From the NCBI GenBank assembly GCA_035709005.1, contig DASTFB010000033.1, forward strand, positions 1 through 32,759: 32,759 nucleotides of DNA. The letters are read 5' to 3'. Below are positions 8,014 to 16,148 of the stretch, piece by piece. The position numbers and the translations under genes were made by a program. The stretch is from Candidatus Methylomirabilota bacterium. Lineage in GTDB: Bacteria > Methylomirabilota > Methylomirabilia > Rokubacteriales > CSP1-6. The notes below the pieces were generated by a model that saw only the letters and a program-made list of their open reading frames with translations, did no database searches and was not told where the DNA came from. Every line of letters begins with the position of its first letter. Positions within the stretch are counted from its first letter, which is position 1.

Positions 8014-10020
8014 CTAGGCGAGGCTTCGGCGGCGGGCGGTGACGTAGTCGACCACCACGTACTCACCGAGCCGGTCAGGGGCGGCAAAGAAGGCGCGGCC
8101 GCGGTTGAGGCGGGTCATCTCCTCGACGAACGCGGTCAGCCACGGGGTCCGCTCCAGCATGAAGGTGTTGATGGTGATGCCGTCACGGGTGCAGCGCCGC
8201 ACTTCGCGTAGCGTCTCCTCGACCGTGCGCCGGGTCGGGGGGTAGGCGAAGTCCGCCACGTCGCCCTCCATGTGGGCGGTCGGCTCGCCGTCGGTGACCA
8301 TGATGATCTGCCGGGTGCCGCCCGCGTGGCGGGCCAGCAGTCGGCGGGCCAGCATGAACCCCGCGTGCATGTTGGTGCCGACGTTCCACTCGCTCCACGA
8401 CAGCGCGGGCAGCTGGTCGGGCGTGAATTCCCGCGCGTAGAGCGAGAAGCCCACGATGGACAGCGCGTCCCGGGGGAACTGGCTCCGGATGAGCGCGCTC
8501 AGCGCGAGCGTCACCTTCTTGGCCGGCAGGAAATACCCGTTGTTGAGCATGGACCGGCTCATGTCGAGCATCACCACCGTCGCGGCCCGGCTGCGCAGCT
8601 CGGTGCGGAACACCTGGAAGTCACCCGGTTCCAGCGCGACCGGCGTGCCCGGCCCGCGCCGCTCGATCCCGCGCATCACCGTGCCCTTGAGGTCGAGGAG
8701 GAAGGGGTCGCCGAACTCGTAGGCCTTGCTCTCGTCCATCGGGTCGCCACCGGCGCCCCGGCGGGCCACGGCGTGGCCGCCCACGCGGTCGCGCTTCAGG
8801 CGGAGGAAGATCTCGCGCAGCGCTTTGTCGGCGATTTTCCGGATGGCTCGCGCTGTCAGCCTCAGCTCGTCGCCATCGCGTTCCAGGTACCCGGCCTCCT
8901 CCAGCTTCCGGGCGATCTCCTTGAGCCGCTCCAGGTCCTCGGCGGCGTCCTCCCCGAGCAACCGCTCCAGGCGCTCCCGGGGAATGGCCTGCAACTCCTC
9001 CAGCGCCCGCACGTCCTTCAGCTCGCGCTCGAGCTGGTCCAGCTCCTGCAGCTCCTCCATGACCCGCATGGCCTCGGCGAGCGTCATCTCCTCGTCGCCC
9101 CGGAAGGGATAGCGCTGGACGAGGTTGTCCATCGGCAGGAGCTCGCTCAGGTGCATCGAGAGCTGGGAGAGGGCGGCCTCCAGCCGCTCATCGCGCATGA
9201 ACAGCGAGCGCATCAGCTCGTCGAGCTGACGGCGCTGCCCGGGCGACAGGCTGCGGAGCAGCGACTGCATCCGGGCCATCTGCTGGCCGAGCTGGTCCAG
9301 GAGCTGATCGAGGCTCTCCGCGCCCGGGAACCGATCGCCCCACTTCCGGCGAAAGGCCTCGAAGTCGGGCTCCCGGCCCTCGGCCCGCTCGCGCAGCATG
9401 CGGTTGAGGTCCTGGAGCATCTCCCGCAGCGACTTGAGATCGGCGGGCGTCAGGCCCGAGAGCGCCCGCTGCATGCCCTGCAGGAAGGGCTGCAGCGCCT
9501 GCTCGCGGAGGGAGGCCAGCAGCTCCTCGAACTTGCGGCGGGCGTCGGGATCCACGAAATCGTACTTCTGTAGCTCCCGGATTCGCCCGGCGGGGTCGGG
9601 CGGCAGCGCATCCAGCGCTTCGCGGTTACGAGCGGCGAGACGCTCGAACTTGCCGGCCGGCCCCGGGGGGACGTCGCCCCGTTGGGCGCCCTGGCGCATC
9701 TCGCTCAAACGGCGCTCGATTCCCTCGCGCTCGGTGCGGACGATGTCGTCCAGTCGGCGCTTGATATCGTCCAGGCTGGAGCCGAGATCGTAGCGACCCA
9801 GCCGTTGCTGGCGGCTCTGCCGCAGCCTCTCCAGGAGGTCCTTGAGCCCGGGCAGCCGCTGTCCCTGCGGGGGCTGCAGCCCCTGGCGCATCAGGCGCTG
9901 CAGCGCGGTGCGGAGGTCGCCGTGGGAGAGCACATCGTCCGCCATCTCCTCCAGCACGGCGTCGGCATCGAGCTCCGGCAGGTCTTGCGATCCATCCCAG
10001 CGCGAGTAGCGGATGAGCAC
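8014..10020 (-). CDS. VWA-domain protein, partner of the upstream AAA+ ATPase
   Basis: The 668-residue protein has a long, charged, mostly helical N-terminal part (about residues 1-430, rich in Leu/Arg/Glu, probably coiled-coil) and a C-terminal von Willebrand factor A domain. The MIDAS metal site is intact: DMSRS (Asp486, Ser488, Ser490), a Thr in NVGTNMHAG and an Asp in MVTDGEPTA. This arrangement is typical of VWA proteins working with MoxR/ChlI-type AAA+ ATPases, as in Mg-chelatase ChlD/ChlI and RavA/ViaA. Such pairs remodel or insert metal into a target. It starts at GTG 10020, 4 nt after the ATPase stop, so the genes are coupled. No signal peptide is present. The target is unknown. Confidence 0.85.
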   Translation of the reverse strand: MLIRYSRWDGSQDLPELDADAVLEEMADDVLSHGDLRTALQRLMRQGLQPPQGQRLPGLKDLLERLRQSRQQRLGRYDLGSSLDDIKRRLDDIVRTEREGIERRLSEMRQGAQRGDVPPGPAGKFERLAARNREALDALPPDPAGRIRELQKYDFVDPDARRKFEELLASLREQALQPFLQGMQRALSGLTPADLKSLREMLQDLNRMLRERAEGREPDFEAFRRKWGDRFPGAESLDQLLDQLGQQMARMQSLLRSLSPGQRRQLDELMRSLFMRDERLEAALSQLSMHLSELLPMDNLVQRYPFRGDEEMTLAEAMRVMEELQELDQLERELKDVRALEELQAIPRERLERLLGEDAAEDLERLKEIARKLEEAGYLERDGDELRLTARAIRKIADKALREIFLRLKRDRVGGHAVARRGAGGDPMDESKAYEFGDPFLLDLKGTVMRGIERRGPGTPVALEPGDFQVFRTELRSRAATVVMLDMSRSMLNNGYFLPAKKVTLALSALIRSQFPRDALSIVGFSLYAREFTPDQLPALSWSEWNVGTNMHAGFMLARRLLARHAGGTRQIIMVTDGEPTAHMEGDVADFAYPPTRRTVEETLREVRRCTRDGITINTFMLERTPWLTAFVEEMTRLNRGRAFFAAPDRLGEYVVVDYVTARRRSLA

Positions 10021-10024
10021 CGGC

Positions 10025-11416
10025 TCAGCCCCGATAGCGGGCGTGCCCGGACTGGAGGTCCTTGTTCAGCTTGCGATTGAGGTGCAGACCTTCCAGGACG
10101 AACTCCATGGCGGCCGCCAGGCTGGCGGGATCGGCGGCGCCCAGCTTGGCGGCGGCCGCCCGTAGGGGCGCGATCTCGCCGAGCTGTCGCACGTACTCGC
10201 TGGTGGGCATCATGTCGGAGACCTGCACGGTGAACCCGTTCTGGAAGGCCGCCACGACCGGCTCCAGCTCGGCGGCCGCGAAGCTACGGTTGAAAACGTT
10301 GAGCACGGCCCGCTGCACGAGCTTGCTCAGCACCTTGTCCTCGCTGGCGTCGCCGACCGCCTCCAGCTCGATCTTGCCCGCCGTGGAAGCCACCAGCGCC
10401 CCGAGATCGCTCATCCGGGGCACTGCTTCGCCCTCGCCCAGCCGCACGGCCCGCTTGAGCGCGCTCGAGATGAGATTCTCGTAGTTGCAGATGGTGACCC
10501 GCACCGACACGCCCGAGCGCTGGCTGATCTCGTTGGACCGCCGGGCCAGATGCGTCAGCTCGGCCACCACCTGCTTCATGTAGTCGGGGCTGCGCGTCTC
10601 CACGCCGTCGGTGGGGAAGGCGGTGCGCTCGGCCTCCATGATGTGGATCTCGTCCTGGAGCCGCCGGGGGTAATGCGTCCGGATCTGCGAGCCGAACCGG
10701 TCCTTGAGCGGCGTGATGATCCGGCCCCGGTTCGTGTAGTCCTCAGGGTTGGCGCTGGCCACCACGTAAAGGTCCAGGGGCAGCCGGACCTTGTAGCCGC
10801 GGATCTGGACGTCGCGCTCCTCCATGATGTTGAGGAGGCCGACCTGAATGCGTTCGGCGAGATCGGGCAGCTCGTTGATGACGAAGATCCCGCGGTTGGT
10901 GCGGGGCAGGAGGCCGTAGTGGATGGTCAGCTCGTCGGCCAGATACCGGCCTTCGGCGACCTTGATGGGGTCGACCTCGCCGATGAGATCGGCGATCGTG
11001 ATGTCGGGCGTGGCCAGCTTCTCGCCGTAGCGCCGGTCCCGGCTGATCCACACGACCTCGGCCCGGTCGCCCTTCTCGGCCAGGCGCACGCGGCAGGCCG
11101 GACAGATGGGGGCCAGGGGATCATCATTGATGTCGCACCCGGCTAGCGCGGGCACCGTCTCGTCGAGCAGGCCCACCAGCGCGCGGGCGATGCGCGTCTT
11201 GGCCTGGCCACGCTCGCCCAGGAAGATGATGTCCTGCCCGCTCATGACGGCGTTCTCGATCTGCGGGACGACGCTGTGATCGTAGCCGACGATGCCGGGC
11301 AGGAACGGCTCGTCACGGCGCAGTCGCGCCATGAGATTGTCGCGCAGCTCCTGCTTCACCGACCGGCGGCGATAGCCGCTTTCGCGAAGTTCTCCGACCG
11401 TGCGGGCGCTCGCCAT
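10025..11416 (-). CDS. AAA+ ATPase, MoxR/Mg-chelatase ChlI-like
   Basis: This 463-residue ATPase has a Walker A variant GERGQAKT (residues 67-74), a Walker B region IFVINELPDL (about 177-186) in which Asn replaces the usual first Asp, and a sensor-1/arginine region VVASANPEDYTNRGR followed by LKDRFGSQI. A loop after Walker A carries Cys94, Cys105 and Cys108 (PICPACRVRL), a possible zinc knuckle that is unusual in MoxR proteins. With the VWA protein just downstream it should form a hexameric remodelling machine. ATG 11416 is chosen because GAGGAA lies just upstream; a longer in-frame start at 11461 precedes no such site and would lie upstream of the predicted promoter -10. Confidence 0.84.
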   Translation of the reverse strand: MASARTVGELRESGYRRRSVKQELRDNLMARLRRDEPFLPGIVGYDHSVVPQIENAVMSGQDIIFLGERGQAKTRIARALVGLLDETVPALAGCDINDDPLAPICPACRVRLAEKGDRAEVVWISRDRRYGEKLATPDITIADLIGEVDPIKVAEGRYLADELTIHYGLLPRTNRGIFVINELPDLAERIQVGLLNIMEERDVQIRGYKVRLPLDLYVVASANPEDYTNRGRIITPLKDRFGSQIRTHYPRRLQDEIHIMEAERTAFPTDGVETRSPDYMKQVVAELTHLARRSNEISQRSGVSVRVTICNYENLISSALKRAVRLGEGEAVPRMSDLGALVASTAGKIELEAVGDASEDKVLSKLVQRAVLNVFNRSFAAAELEPVVAAFQNGFTVQVSDMMPTSEYVRQLGEIAPLRAAAAKLGAADPASLAAAMEFVLEGLHLNRKLNKDLQSGHARYRG

Positions 11417-11429
11417 GAAGTTCCTCGTC

Positions 11430-11458
11430 ACTATGCGACCGCGCGGAGGCTCTGTCAA
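11430..11458 (-). promoter_or_regulatory. Sigma-70-type promoter for the AAA+/VWA operon
   Basis: On the minus strand a perfect TTGACA (11458-11453) is separated by 17 nt from CATAGT (11435-11430, 4 of 6 consensus bases). The expected start point is about 6 nt before ATG 11416, which gives a very short leader. The element fires away from the gene at 11533. Confidence 0.65.
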
Positions 11459-11465
11459 CACAGAG
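11450..11465. promoter_or_regulatory. Inverted repeat overlapping -35 (possible operator)
   Basis: CTCTGT-CAAC-ACAGAG is a perfect 6-bp inverted repeat with a 4-bp centre. It covers the -35 hexamer of the minus-strand promoter and sits where a divergent plus-strand -35 would fall. A dimeric regulator bound here could control both directions. No regulator gene is adjacent. Confidence 0.4.
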
Positions 11466-11479
11466 GCGGTCGCCTGGCG

Positions 11480-11485
11480 TATGAT
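11480..11485 (+). promoter_or_regulatory. Putative -10 for the gene at 11533
   Basis: TATGAT matches five of six -10 consensus bases and lies 47 nt before ATG 11533. The nearest -35-like sequence, TCAACA at 11455-11460, is 19 nt away, so the promoter would be weak or activator-dependent. Confidence 0.4.
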
Positions 11486-11532
11486 CCCCGCGTGTCCGTC
11501 GCCCAGCCCAACCCAACGCGAGGAGCCTGCGC

Positions 11533-12114
11533 ATGACCGTGCCCGTGGATCCCAACGAGGTCCTCATGACCGGAGAGAACTCGTTCGTCCGGCTCAGCCC
11601 GGACGGCGGCAAGACCCAGACCGAGCGCTTCAGCCACTGGCGCGTGCTGTGGTGCCCCGCCGGCGTGGGCCATGTGCTCTCGGTGCACAGTCGCCTGCTC
11701 GGCGAGGAGGTCCGCGTCTACAGCGACAACATCGCGGTGGCCCGGTGGCTGCAACGCACGATCGAAAGTCTTCTCTACCCGCCGTTCGCGGACACCTCGC
11801 TGCCGGTCCTGCCCGCGCGATTCGAACGCGCGGGGGATCCCCGCTCGTCCGCCACCGAGACCGTCACCGGCGCCGCGGACACCGTCCGTCTCACGTGGTA
11901 CGACTTCATCGAGCCCTTCGTGCTCACCGCTCCGCCCGGCTTCAACAACCGGCCTCTCGGGGTCTTCAGCACGTTCTTTCCGGCGCGGGCCGCCCAGGCC
12001 GAGATCAACGGGCGCATCGCCGCCGGGCAGCCGTGGGCCGAGATGCGGGGCGATCGCCAGGGCTCGAGCTGCTGTCTGGCCTGGTCGGAGAGTTGGGTCC
12101 GGCCGCGCAAGTAG
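11533..12114 (+). CDS. Unrecognised conserved-looking cytoplasmic protein
   Basis: I do not recognise this 193-residue protein. It has no signal peptide, membrane segment or obvious catalytic motif. Notable segments are RFSHWRVLWCPAGVGHVLSV, VRLTWYDFIEPFVLTAPPGF and a C-terminal GSSCCLAWSESWVR with adjacent cysteines. Composition and codon use match the surrounding genes, and GAGGAG (11519-11524) sits 8 nt upstream of ATG 11533, so it is almost certainly a real gene. It is divergent from the AAA+/VWA operon, sharing a 116-nt control region that holds an inverted repeat, and the TPR genes lie downstream. The aromatic-rich beta-like stretches suggest a small ligand-binding or calycin-like fold, but this is a guess. 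Confidence 0.65.
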   Translation: MTVPVDPNEVLMTGENSFVRLSPDGGKTQTERFSHWRVLWCPAGVGHVLSVHSRLLGEEVRVYSDNIAVARWLQRTIESLLYPPFADTSLPVLPARFERAGDPRSSATETVTGAADTVRLTWYDFIEPFVLTAPPGFNNRPLGVFSTFFPARAAQAEINGRIAAGQPWAEMRGDRQGSSCCLAWSESWVRPRK

Positions 12115-12190
12115 TGGACGCTCCCGTGTCACGAGGACACGCGGCCAGCCGGTGGCGTGGCTTCCGCGGCCGTCCTCGACATCGGGTTTG

Positions 12191-12208
12191 GTGAGGCGGC
12201 GCCCTCAC
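12191..12208. terminator. Hairpin between 11533 gene and TPR genes
   Basis: GTGAGG and CCTCAC form a 6-bp stem around CGGCGC, followed by TTAGT with no long T run. It lies in the 133-nt gap after the stop at 12114. It could be a weak terminator or an operator for the TPR genes. Nothing else is visible in the gap. Confidence 0.3.
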
Positions 12209-12247
12209 TTAGTGGCCGGCCAGCGGGTTGGCGTGTGAATTGCTCGG

Positions 12248-13777
12248 ATGCCGTTCGCCATGCCTGCGGCTCCCAGCGCCCGCAACATCCGTCTGGTGCG
12301 CGCCCGCCGCCTCGCCTCGCACGCGAGCCTGCTGCTCGTCGTGGCCCTGGTCGTCTTCTGGGTCCTGGCTCGCCAGCACGCGCTGCGCATGGACGCCATC
12401 TTCTTTCAGCCGTCCTGGCAGGGCATCCGAGGACTGATCGCCTACGCCACGGGCGCCTACGGCTCGGCGGCCGGCGCCTATCGCGCCCACCTGCGCGGTG
12501 TCGTGGAAGCCGGGGGTACCGCCGGCGATCCCTGGACCGACGCCGTGCTGGTCGGCCGGCTGGATCGAGCCGAGCTCCTCGCGCGCGCCGAGATCGCCCG
12601 CGGCGCCGACCAGGTGACTCCGGCGCTGGCGCTCGGCGAGATCGCGCTGGGGCGCGGGCGCCCCGACGACGCCCGTCGCCATCTGGAGCGGGCGCTGCGG
12701 ACCTGGCCCGACCATCCCGACGTCCTGCTCCTGGCCTCAGTGGCGGATGTCGTCCGTGGCGCCGACGACGAGGCCGTGCTGGCCGTGCGGCGTGCCCTGC
12801 GCGGCGAACCGGCGGCGCCGCACCCGGTACCTTTCCTGAGGATCCTCGCGCTGCTCGGCGAGCTCGATGCCGACGGGCAGGCGTCGCGGCGCCTGGCCCT
12901 GCGCACCCTGTACCACCTCTATCTGTTTCGCTTCGACCCGTCCCAGGCCCGGTCGGTCGTCACCTACGCCGAGCGCGCCCTGGCGGCAGGCGACCGGCCG
13001 GCCGACGCCTCCATGGCCCTGGGTGTCCTCCACGCCCGCCAGGGCCAGCGCGACCGCGCGTTGAGCGAGCTTCAGCGGGCCACGCAGACCGATCCCCGCC
13101 ACGCCGAGGCCTATCGGCTGGCGGCCTCGCTCTACGGCGAGCGAGGAGATCTGGCCGGCCAGTACCGCATGGCCCGCGCCGCCTTCGAGGCCGCCCCCGA
13201 CGACCCGGTGTACCTCGAGGCGCTCGACCACCTCGTCGCCGAGCGCCTGGGCGACCCCCGCGTGATCGTCGAGGTGATGGAGCGGGCGCTGGAGTTCCCG
13301 GTCCACCGGCTTCGGGCTCATCGCCGACTGGGCCACGCCTACGCGTTCATCGGCGACGAGGAGCGGTCGCTGTCGCACTACCGCGCAGCCATCGAGCTGC
13401 AGCCGGGCGATGCGGTGCTGCACGAGCAGCTCGGCCTGGCATTGTTTCGCCTGGGGCGCACGGAACAGGCCATGGAGGCGTATCAGCGCGCGATGGCGCT
13501 GGCCCCCGAGGATCCGGCCCCCCGCCGGCTGCTCGGCGACCTCTATCGCTTCACGGGGCGAGATCGGGACGCGGTTCGCGAGTACCAGCTGGCACTGGGG
13601 CTAGGTGCGGGCGTGGAGGGCCTGGCCAAGCTCTGTGACACGCACTACGCGCTGCTGGCCCTGCAGGAAGCGTTGATCTGCTACGAGACGATCCTCGAGC
13701 TCGACTCCCAGAATCTGTTCGCCAAGGGCGTGGTTCCCGAGATCAAGATGATGCTGGGCGAGCGGCCGGGGCAATGA
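12248..13777 (+). CDS. Membrane-anchored TPR-repeat protein
   Basis: This 509-residue protein has a basic N terminus (RNIRLVRARRLAS), one transmembrane segment (about residues 27-43, LLLVVALVVFWVLA) and then a long alpha-helical solenoid. Tetratricopeptide-type repeats are clear in the second half, for example ASMALGVLHARQGQRDRALS, HRRLGHAYAFIGDEERSLSH and LHEQLGLALFRLGRTEQAME, each followed by a P-rich turn before the next helix. TPR solenoids scaffold protein complexes; the N-terminal anchor suggests the domain is held at the cytoplasmic membrane facing the periplasm. It overlaps the next gene by 4 nt (ATGA, 13774-13777). ATG 12248 is the first sensible start; an internal Met at residue 5 is an alternative. 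Confidence 0.78.
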   Translation: MPFAMPAAPSARNIRLVRARRLASHASLLLVVALVVFWVLARQHALRMDAIFFQPSWQGIRGLIAYATGAYGSAAGAYRAHLRGVVEAGGTAGDPWTDAVLVGRLDRAELLARAEIARGADQVTPALALGEIALGRGRPDDARRHLERALRTWPDHPDVLLLASVADVVRGADDEAVLAVRRALRGEPAAPHPVPFLRILALLGELDADGQASRRLALRTLYHLYLFRFDPSQARSVVTYAERALAAGDRPADASMALGVLHARQGQRDRALSELQRATQTDPRHAEAYRLAASLYGERGDLAGQYRMARAAFEAAPDDPVYLEALDHLVAERLGDPRVIVEVMERALEFPVHRLRAHRRLGHAYAFIGDEERSLSHYRAAIELQPGDAVLHEQLGLALFRLGRTEQAMEAYQRAMALAPEDPAPRRLLGDLYRFTGRDRDAVREYQLALGLGAGVEGLAKLCDTHYALLALQEALICYETILELDSQNLFAKGVVPEIKMMLGERPGQ

Positions 13778-15093
13778 CCGCAGACCTGCTGCGCCGCGCC
13801 TGGAGCTCGATCCTCTTCCCGCACGCCCTGCTCGGGATCCTGGCCCTGGCTGCGTTCCACGCCCAGAGCACGTATCGCATCCCCAACCTCCTCGGCGTGC
13901 TGGCCCTGCCCGTGGTGGGCGTCACCCTGGCCGCGCTGAGCATGGTGATCCTGCTCACCCGCCTGGGCGATCGGGCGGTCCGGAAGGCCGGCCACGGTCA
14001 CCGGACGCTGCTGCGTCTCGTGGTGCTCGTGGCCCTGCCGCTGGCCGCCGGCTCGCTCCTCGTTCCCGTCGGTATGGCCGACCGCGCCCTGAGAATGTTG
14101 CTGGTCTCCGGCTCCCTGGCCATCGCGTACCTGACCGCCGTCACCGGCGTCGCCCGTATGGCAGCGCCCTCGCTGGTGGGGGGCGTCGGTCGCGCGCTGC
14201 GCGCCGTCGAGCACGTCCTGCTGCTCATCGTCGGCGCCTTCGTGCTCTACGGCCTGGTGTGCTACGTCAACGGGGCGTTCGATCGCTCGGCTCCGGTCGA
14301 GGTGCACACGCAGGTGGTCCACATCGGTCGCGCCGAAGCTGCCTTTCACGAGGTCTTGCGGTACGCCTGGACCGACTTCTGGTCGTGGACGCCGTCCGGG
14401 GGCGCCGAGCGCGTGCTCCTGTCGGCGTCGGAGCGGGCGACGCTCTGGCCTGGCCAGGGGGTGATCATGGACGTCAGGGCCGGCGCGCTCGGCATCCCCT
14501 GGGTGACGCGGGTGCGGAGGGACGAAGAATGGCAGTACCGCCGGGTGCTGGAGATCGCGCCTACGGCGGCGGGGGCCAGGAAAGCGCTCGTCGACCTCTA
14601 CATCGCCCGGGGCCGCTGGCCGGAAGCCGCCGCCGCGGCGCTGGAATACCGGCGTCACTACCCCAAGGACTACGAGTACCTGCGCCGGGTGGCCAGCACG
14701 TTGATGTTCGTCGGTCAGGAGGCCGCGGCGGTGGCCCTCGTCGAGCCCTTCGCCCGGGACTCGGCCCACCCCGAGGTGCTGACCATGGCCGGCTGGGCAT
14801 TGCACCGCGCCGCCTGGCGGACGGCGCCGGCGACGCCGGGCGGGTCCCTGCCGGAGCAGAGCGCCCGCGGCATCGCCATGCTGGAGAGGTCCAGTCAACT
14901 CGATCCCGGCAACCTCTGGACCCAGTACTACCTGGGTTGCGCCTATCGCGACGTCGGACGGCTACCGGAGGCGATCGCCGCCTTCCAGCGCGTGCTGGAT
15001 CGCGTGCCGATCCACGCCGACGCTCAGCGGCAGATCAGCGCGCTCCGGGGACGGCTCAAGGCGTCGGCGCCGGCTCCGGCCGCGCTCCAGTAG
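13774..15093 (+). CDS. Polytopic membrane protein with C-terminal TPR domain
   Basis: The 439-residue protein begins with about five hydrophobic segments (around residues 16-32, 40-61, 79-97, 108-130 and 148-168). A soluble domain with DFWSWTPSGGAERVLLSASE follows, then TPR-like helices from about residue 250 (LVDLYIARGRWPEAAAAALE; WTQYYLGCAYRDVGRLPEAI). The translational coupling to the preceding TPR protein and the shared membrane-plus-TPR design imply the two form one complex. I know of no named system with exactly this pair; polysaccharide-export and O-antigen-ligase-related TPR proteins are the nearest comparison. The gene ends 3 nt before the convergent DedA gene. Confidence 0.72.
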   Translation: MTADLLRRAWSSILFPHALLGILALAAFHAQSTYRIPNLLGVLALPVVGVTLAALSMVILLTRLGDRAVRKAGHGHRTLLRLVVLVALPLAAGSLLVPVGMADRALRMLLVSGSLAIAYLTAVTGVARMAAPSLVGGVGRALRAVEHVLLLIVGAFVLYGLVCYVNGAFDRSAPVEVHTQVVHIGRAEAAFHEVLRYAWTDFWSWTPSGGAERVLLSASERATLWPGQGVIMDVRAGALGIPWVTRVRRDEEWQYRRVLEIAPTAAGARKALVDLYIARGRWPEAAAAALEYRRHYPKDYEYLRRVASTLMFVGQEAAAVALVEPFARDSAHPEVLTMAGWALHRAAWRTAPATPGGSLPEQSARGIAMLERSSQLDPGNLWTQYYLGCAYRDVGRLPEAIAAFQRVLDRVPIHADAQRQISALRGRLKASAPAPAALQ

Positions 15094-15096
15094 AGC

Positions 15097-15711
15097 TCAG
15101 CGCGCTCGCGAGGCTGCGCGGCGCCAGCGAAACCAGATGATGACGAGCGCGATGACGATCACGCCGACCACCACGCCGACGCGTCCAACCCACTGCTCGG
15201 CGATCCGCCAGGACGCCCCCAACAGGTAGCCCAGGGAGACGAGCGCGACGGCCCACAGCACGGCCCCCACGATGTTGAAGGCGAGGAACCGCAGATACGG
15301 CATCCGCGACGAGCCGGCCACGAAGGGAGCCAGGGCCCGGACGAACGCGATGAAGCGCGAGAAGAGGACGGTCTTGCCGCCGTGGCGCTCGAAGAGCTCG
15401 TCCAGGAGTTGCAGCCGGCGCCGGTGGAGGCCGAAGCGATTGCCGTGGCGCAGGAGCCAGGGGCGCCCCAGCCGGCGGCCGAGCTCGTAGCCGATGCTGT
15501 CCCCGAGCACCGCACCGGCTGCAGCGACCGCGATCGTCTCGGGCAGCTCGAGCACCCCTTCCCAGGCCAGGAAGCCGGCGATCAGCGCGATGGTGTCGCC
15601 GGGGACGAAGAGGCCCACGAACGCCGAAGATTCCAGGGTCGCGGCCACGAAGAGCAGCGCGTAGGACCAGGAGCCGACCCGGGCGAGTAGCTCCAGGAGA
15701 TAGTCGACCAT
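15097..15711 (-). CDS. DedA-family membrane protein
   Basis: The 204-residue integral membrane protein is a clear DedA/SNARE-associated family member. It has an ESSAFVGLFVPGDTIALIAG segment with the family's E and FxPGD residues, GDSIGYELGRRLGRPW, and FSRFIAFVRALAPFVAGSSR, which holds the conserved RF-x3-R-x7-G arginines. The C-terminal helix is GVIVIALVIIWFRW. DedA proteins are half-type transporters implicated in recycling undecaprenyl phosphate and phospholipids and in maintaining proton motive force. It begins 4 nt after the small membrane-protein gene and is the last gene of a three-gene minus-strand run from 17453. Confidence 0.9.
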   Translation of the reverse strand: MVDYLLELLARVGSWSYALLFVAATLESSAFVGLFVPGDTIALIAGFLAWEGVLELPETIAVAAAGAVLGDSIGYELGRRLGRPWLLRHGNRFGLHRRRLQLLDELFERHGGKTVLFSRFIAFVRALAPFVAGSSRMPYLRFLAFNIVGAVLWAVALVSLGYLLGASWRIAEQWVGRVGVVVGVIVIALVIIWFRWRRAASRAR

Positions 15712-15715
15712 CTCC

Positions 15716-16129
15716 CTACGTCGGGACGAGGAATACGCGGGTGCGTCGAACCTCGATGCCTTCTGCCGGCCCGTGACCGGGGCGGGCCACCACGAGGCGC
15801 AGGCGCCGGCGCGCCGTCACGATCACCGCTTCGGCGCGGTCGGGCACCACGTACCAGGCCCGGTCACCCGGGCGCAGGTGCCGGCTCACGCGGACGCCGA
15901 CGGCGCCGCTCACGGGACGCCAGCGCAGCCGCAGCGGCGGCACGAGCGCGAGCAGCCCGGCCACCGCCGCCGACAGCACCATCTGCGCCTGCAGGGGGAG
16001 CGTGAGCGCGGAGGCCAGCAAGGCCCAGAGCGCGAGCCAGGCCCCCAGCGCGTCGAGCCACCGGAGGTAGCGGACACGTGAAGCCCAACGTGCGACCGCG
16101 TCAGGGAGGGGTCGGATCGGCGTGCGCAT
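15716..16129 (-). CDS. Small membrane protein of unknown function
   Basis: This 137-residue protein has an amphipathic N terminus and a hydrophobic region of two closely spaced helices (about residues 27-66, ALGAWLALWALLASALTLPL, then VLSAAVAGLLALVPPL). A basic beta-like tail follows (RAWYVVPDRAEAVIVTARRR). I recognise no family. It lies between the CNNM/CorC-type gene (19 nt gap) and DedA (4 nt gap) on the same strand, so it is probably cotranscribed with both and membrane-associated. The tail resembles the cytosolic domain of PH-like membrane proteins only in general character. Confidence 0.6.
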   Translation of the reverse strand: MRTPIRPLPDAVARWASRVRYLRWLDALGAWLALWALLASALTLPLQAQMVLSAAVAGLLALVPPLRLRWRPVSGAVGVRVSRHLRPGDRAWYVVPDRAEAVIVTARRRLRLVVARPGHGPAEGIEVRRTRVFLVPT

Positions 16130-16148
16130 CGGAACCGTCGCCCCTTCA

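Noticed and set aside
12157-13638. A 493-codon plus-strand frame over the first TPR gene
   Set aside because: The TPR frame has clear repeats and a membrane segment. This frame is Arg/Pro/Gly-rich and structureless.
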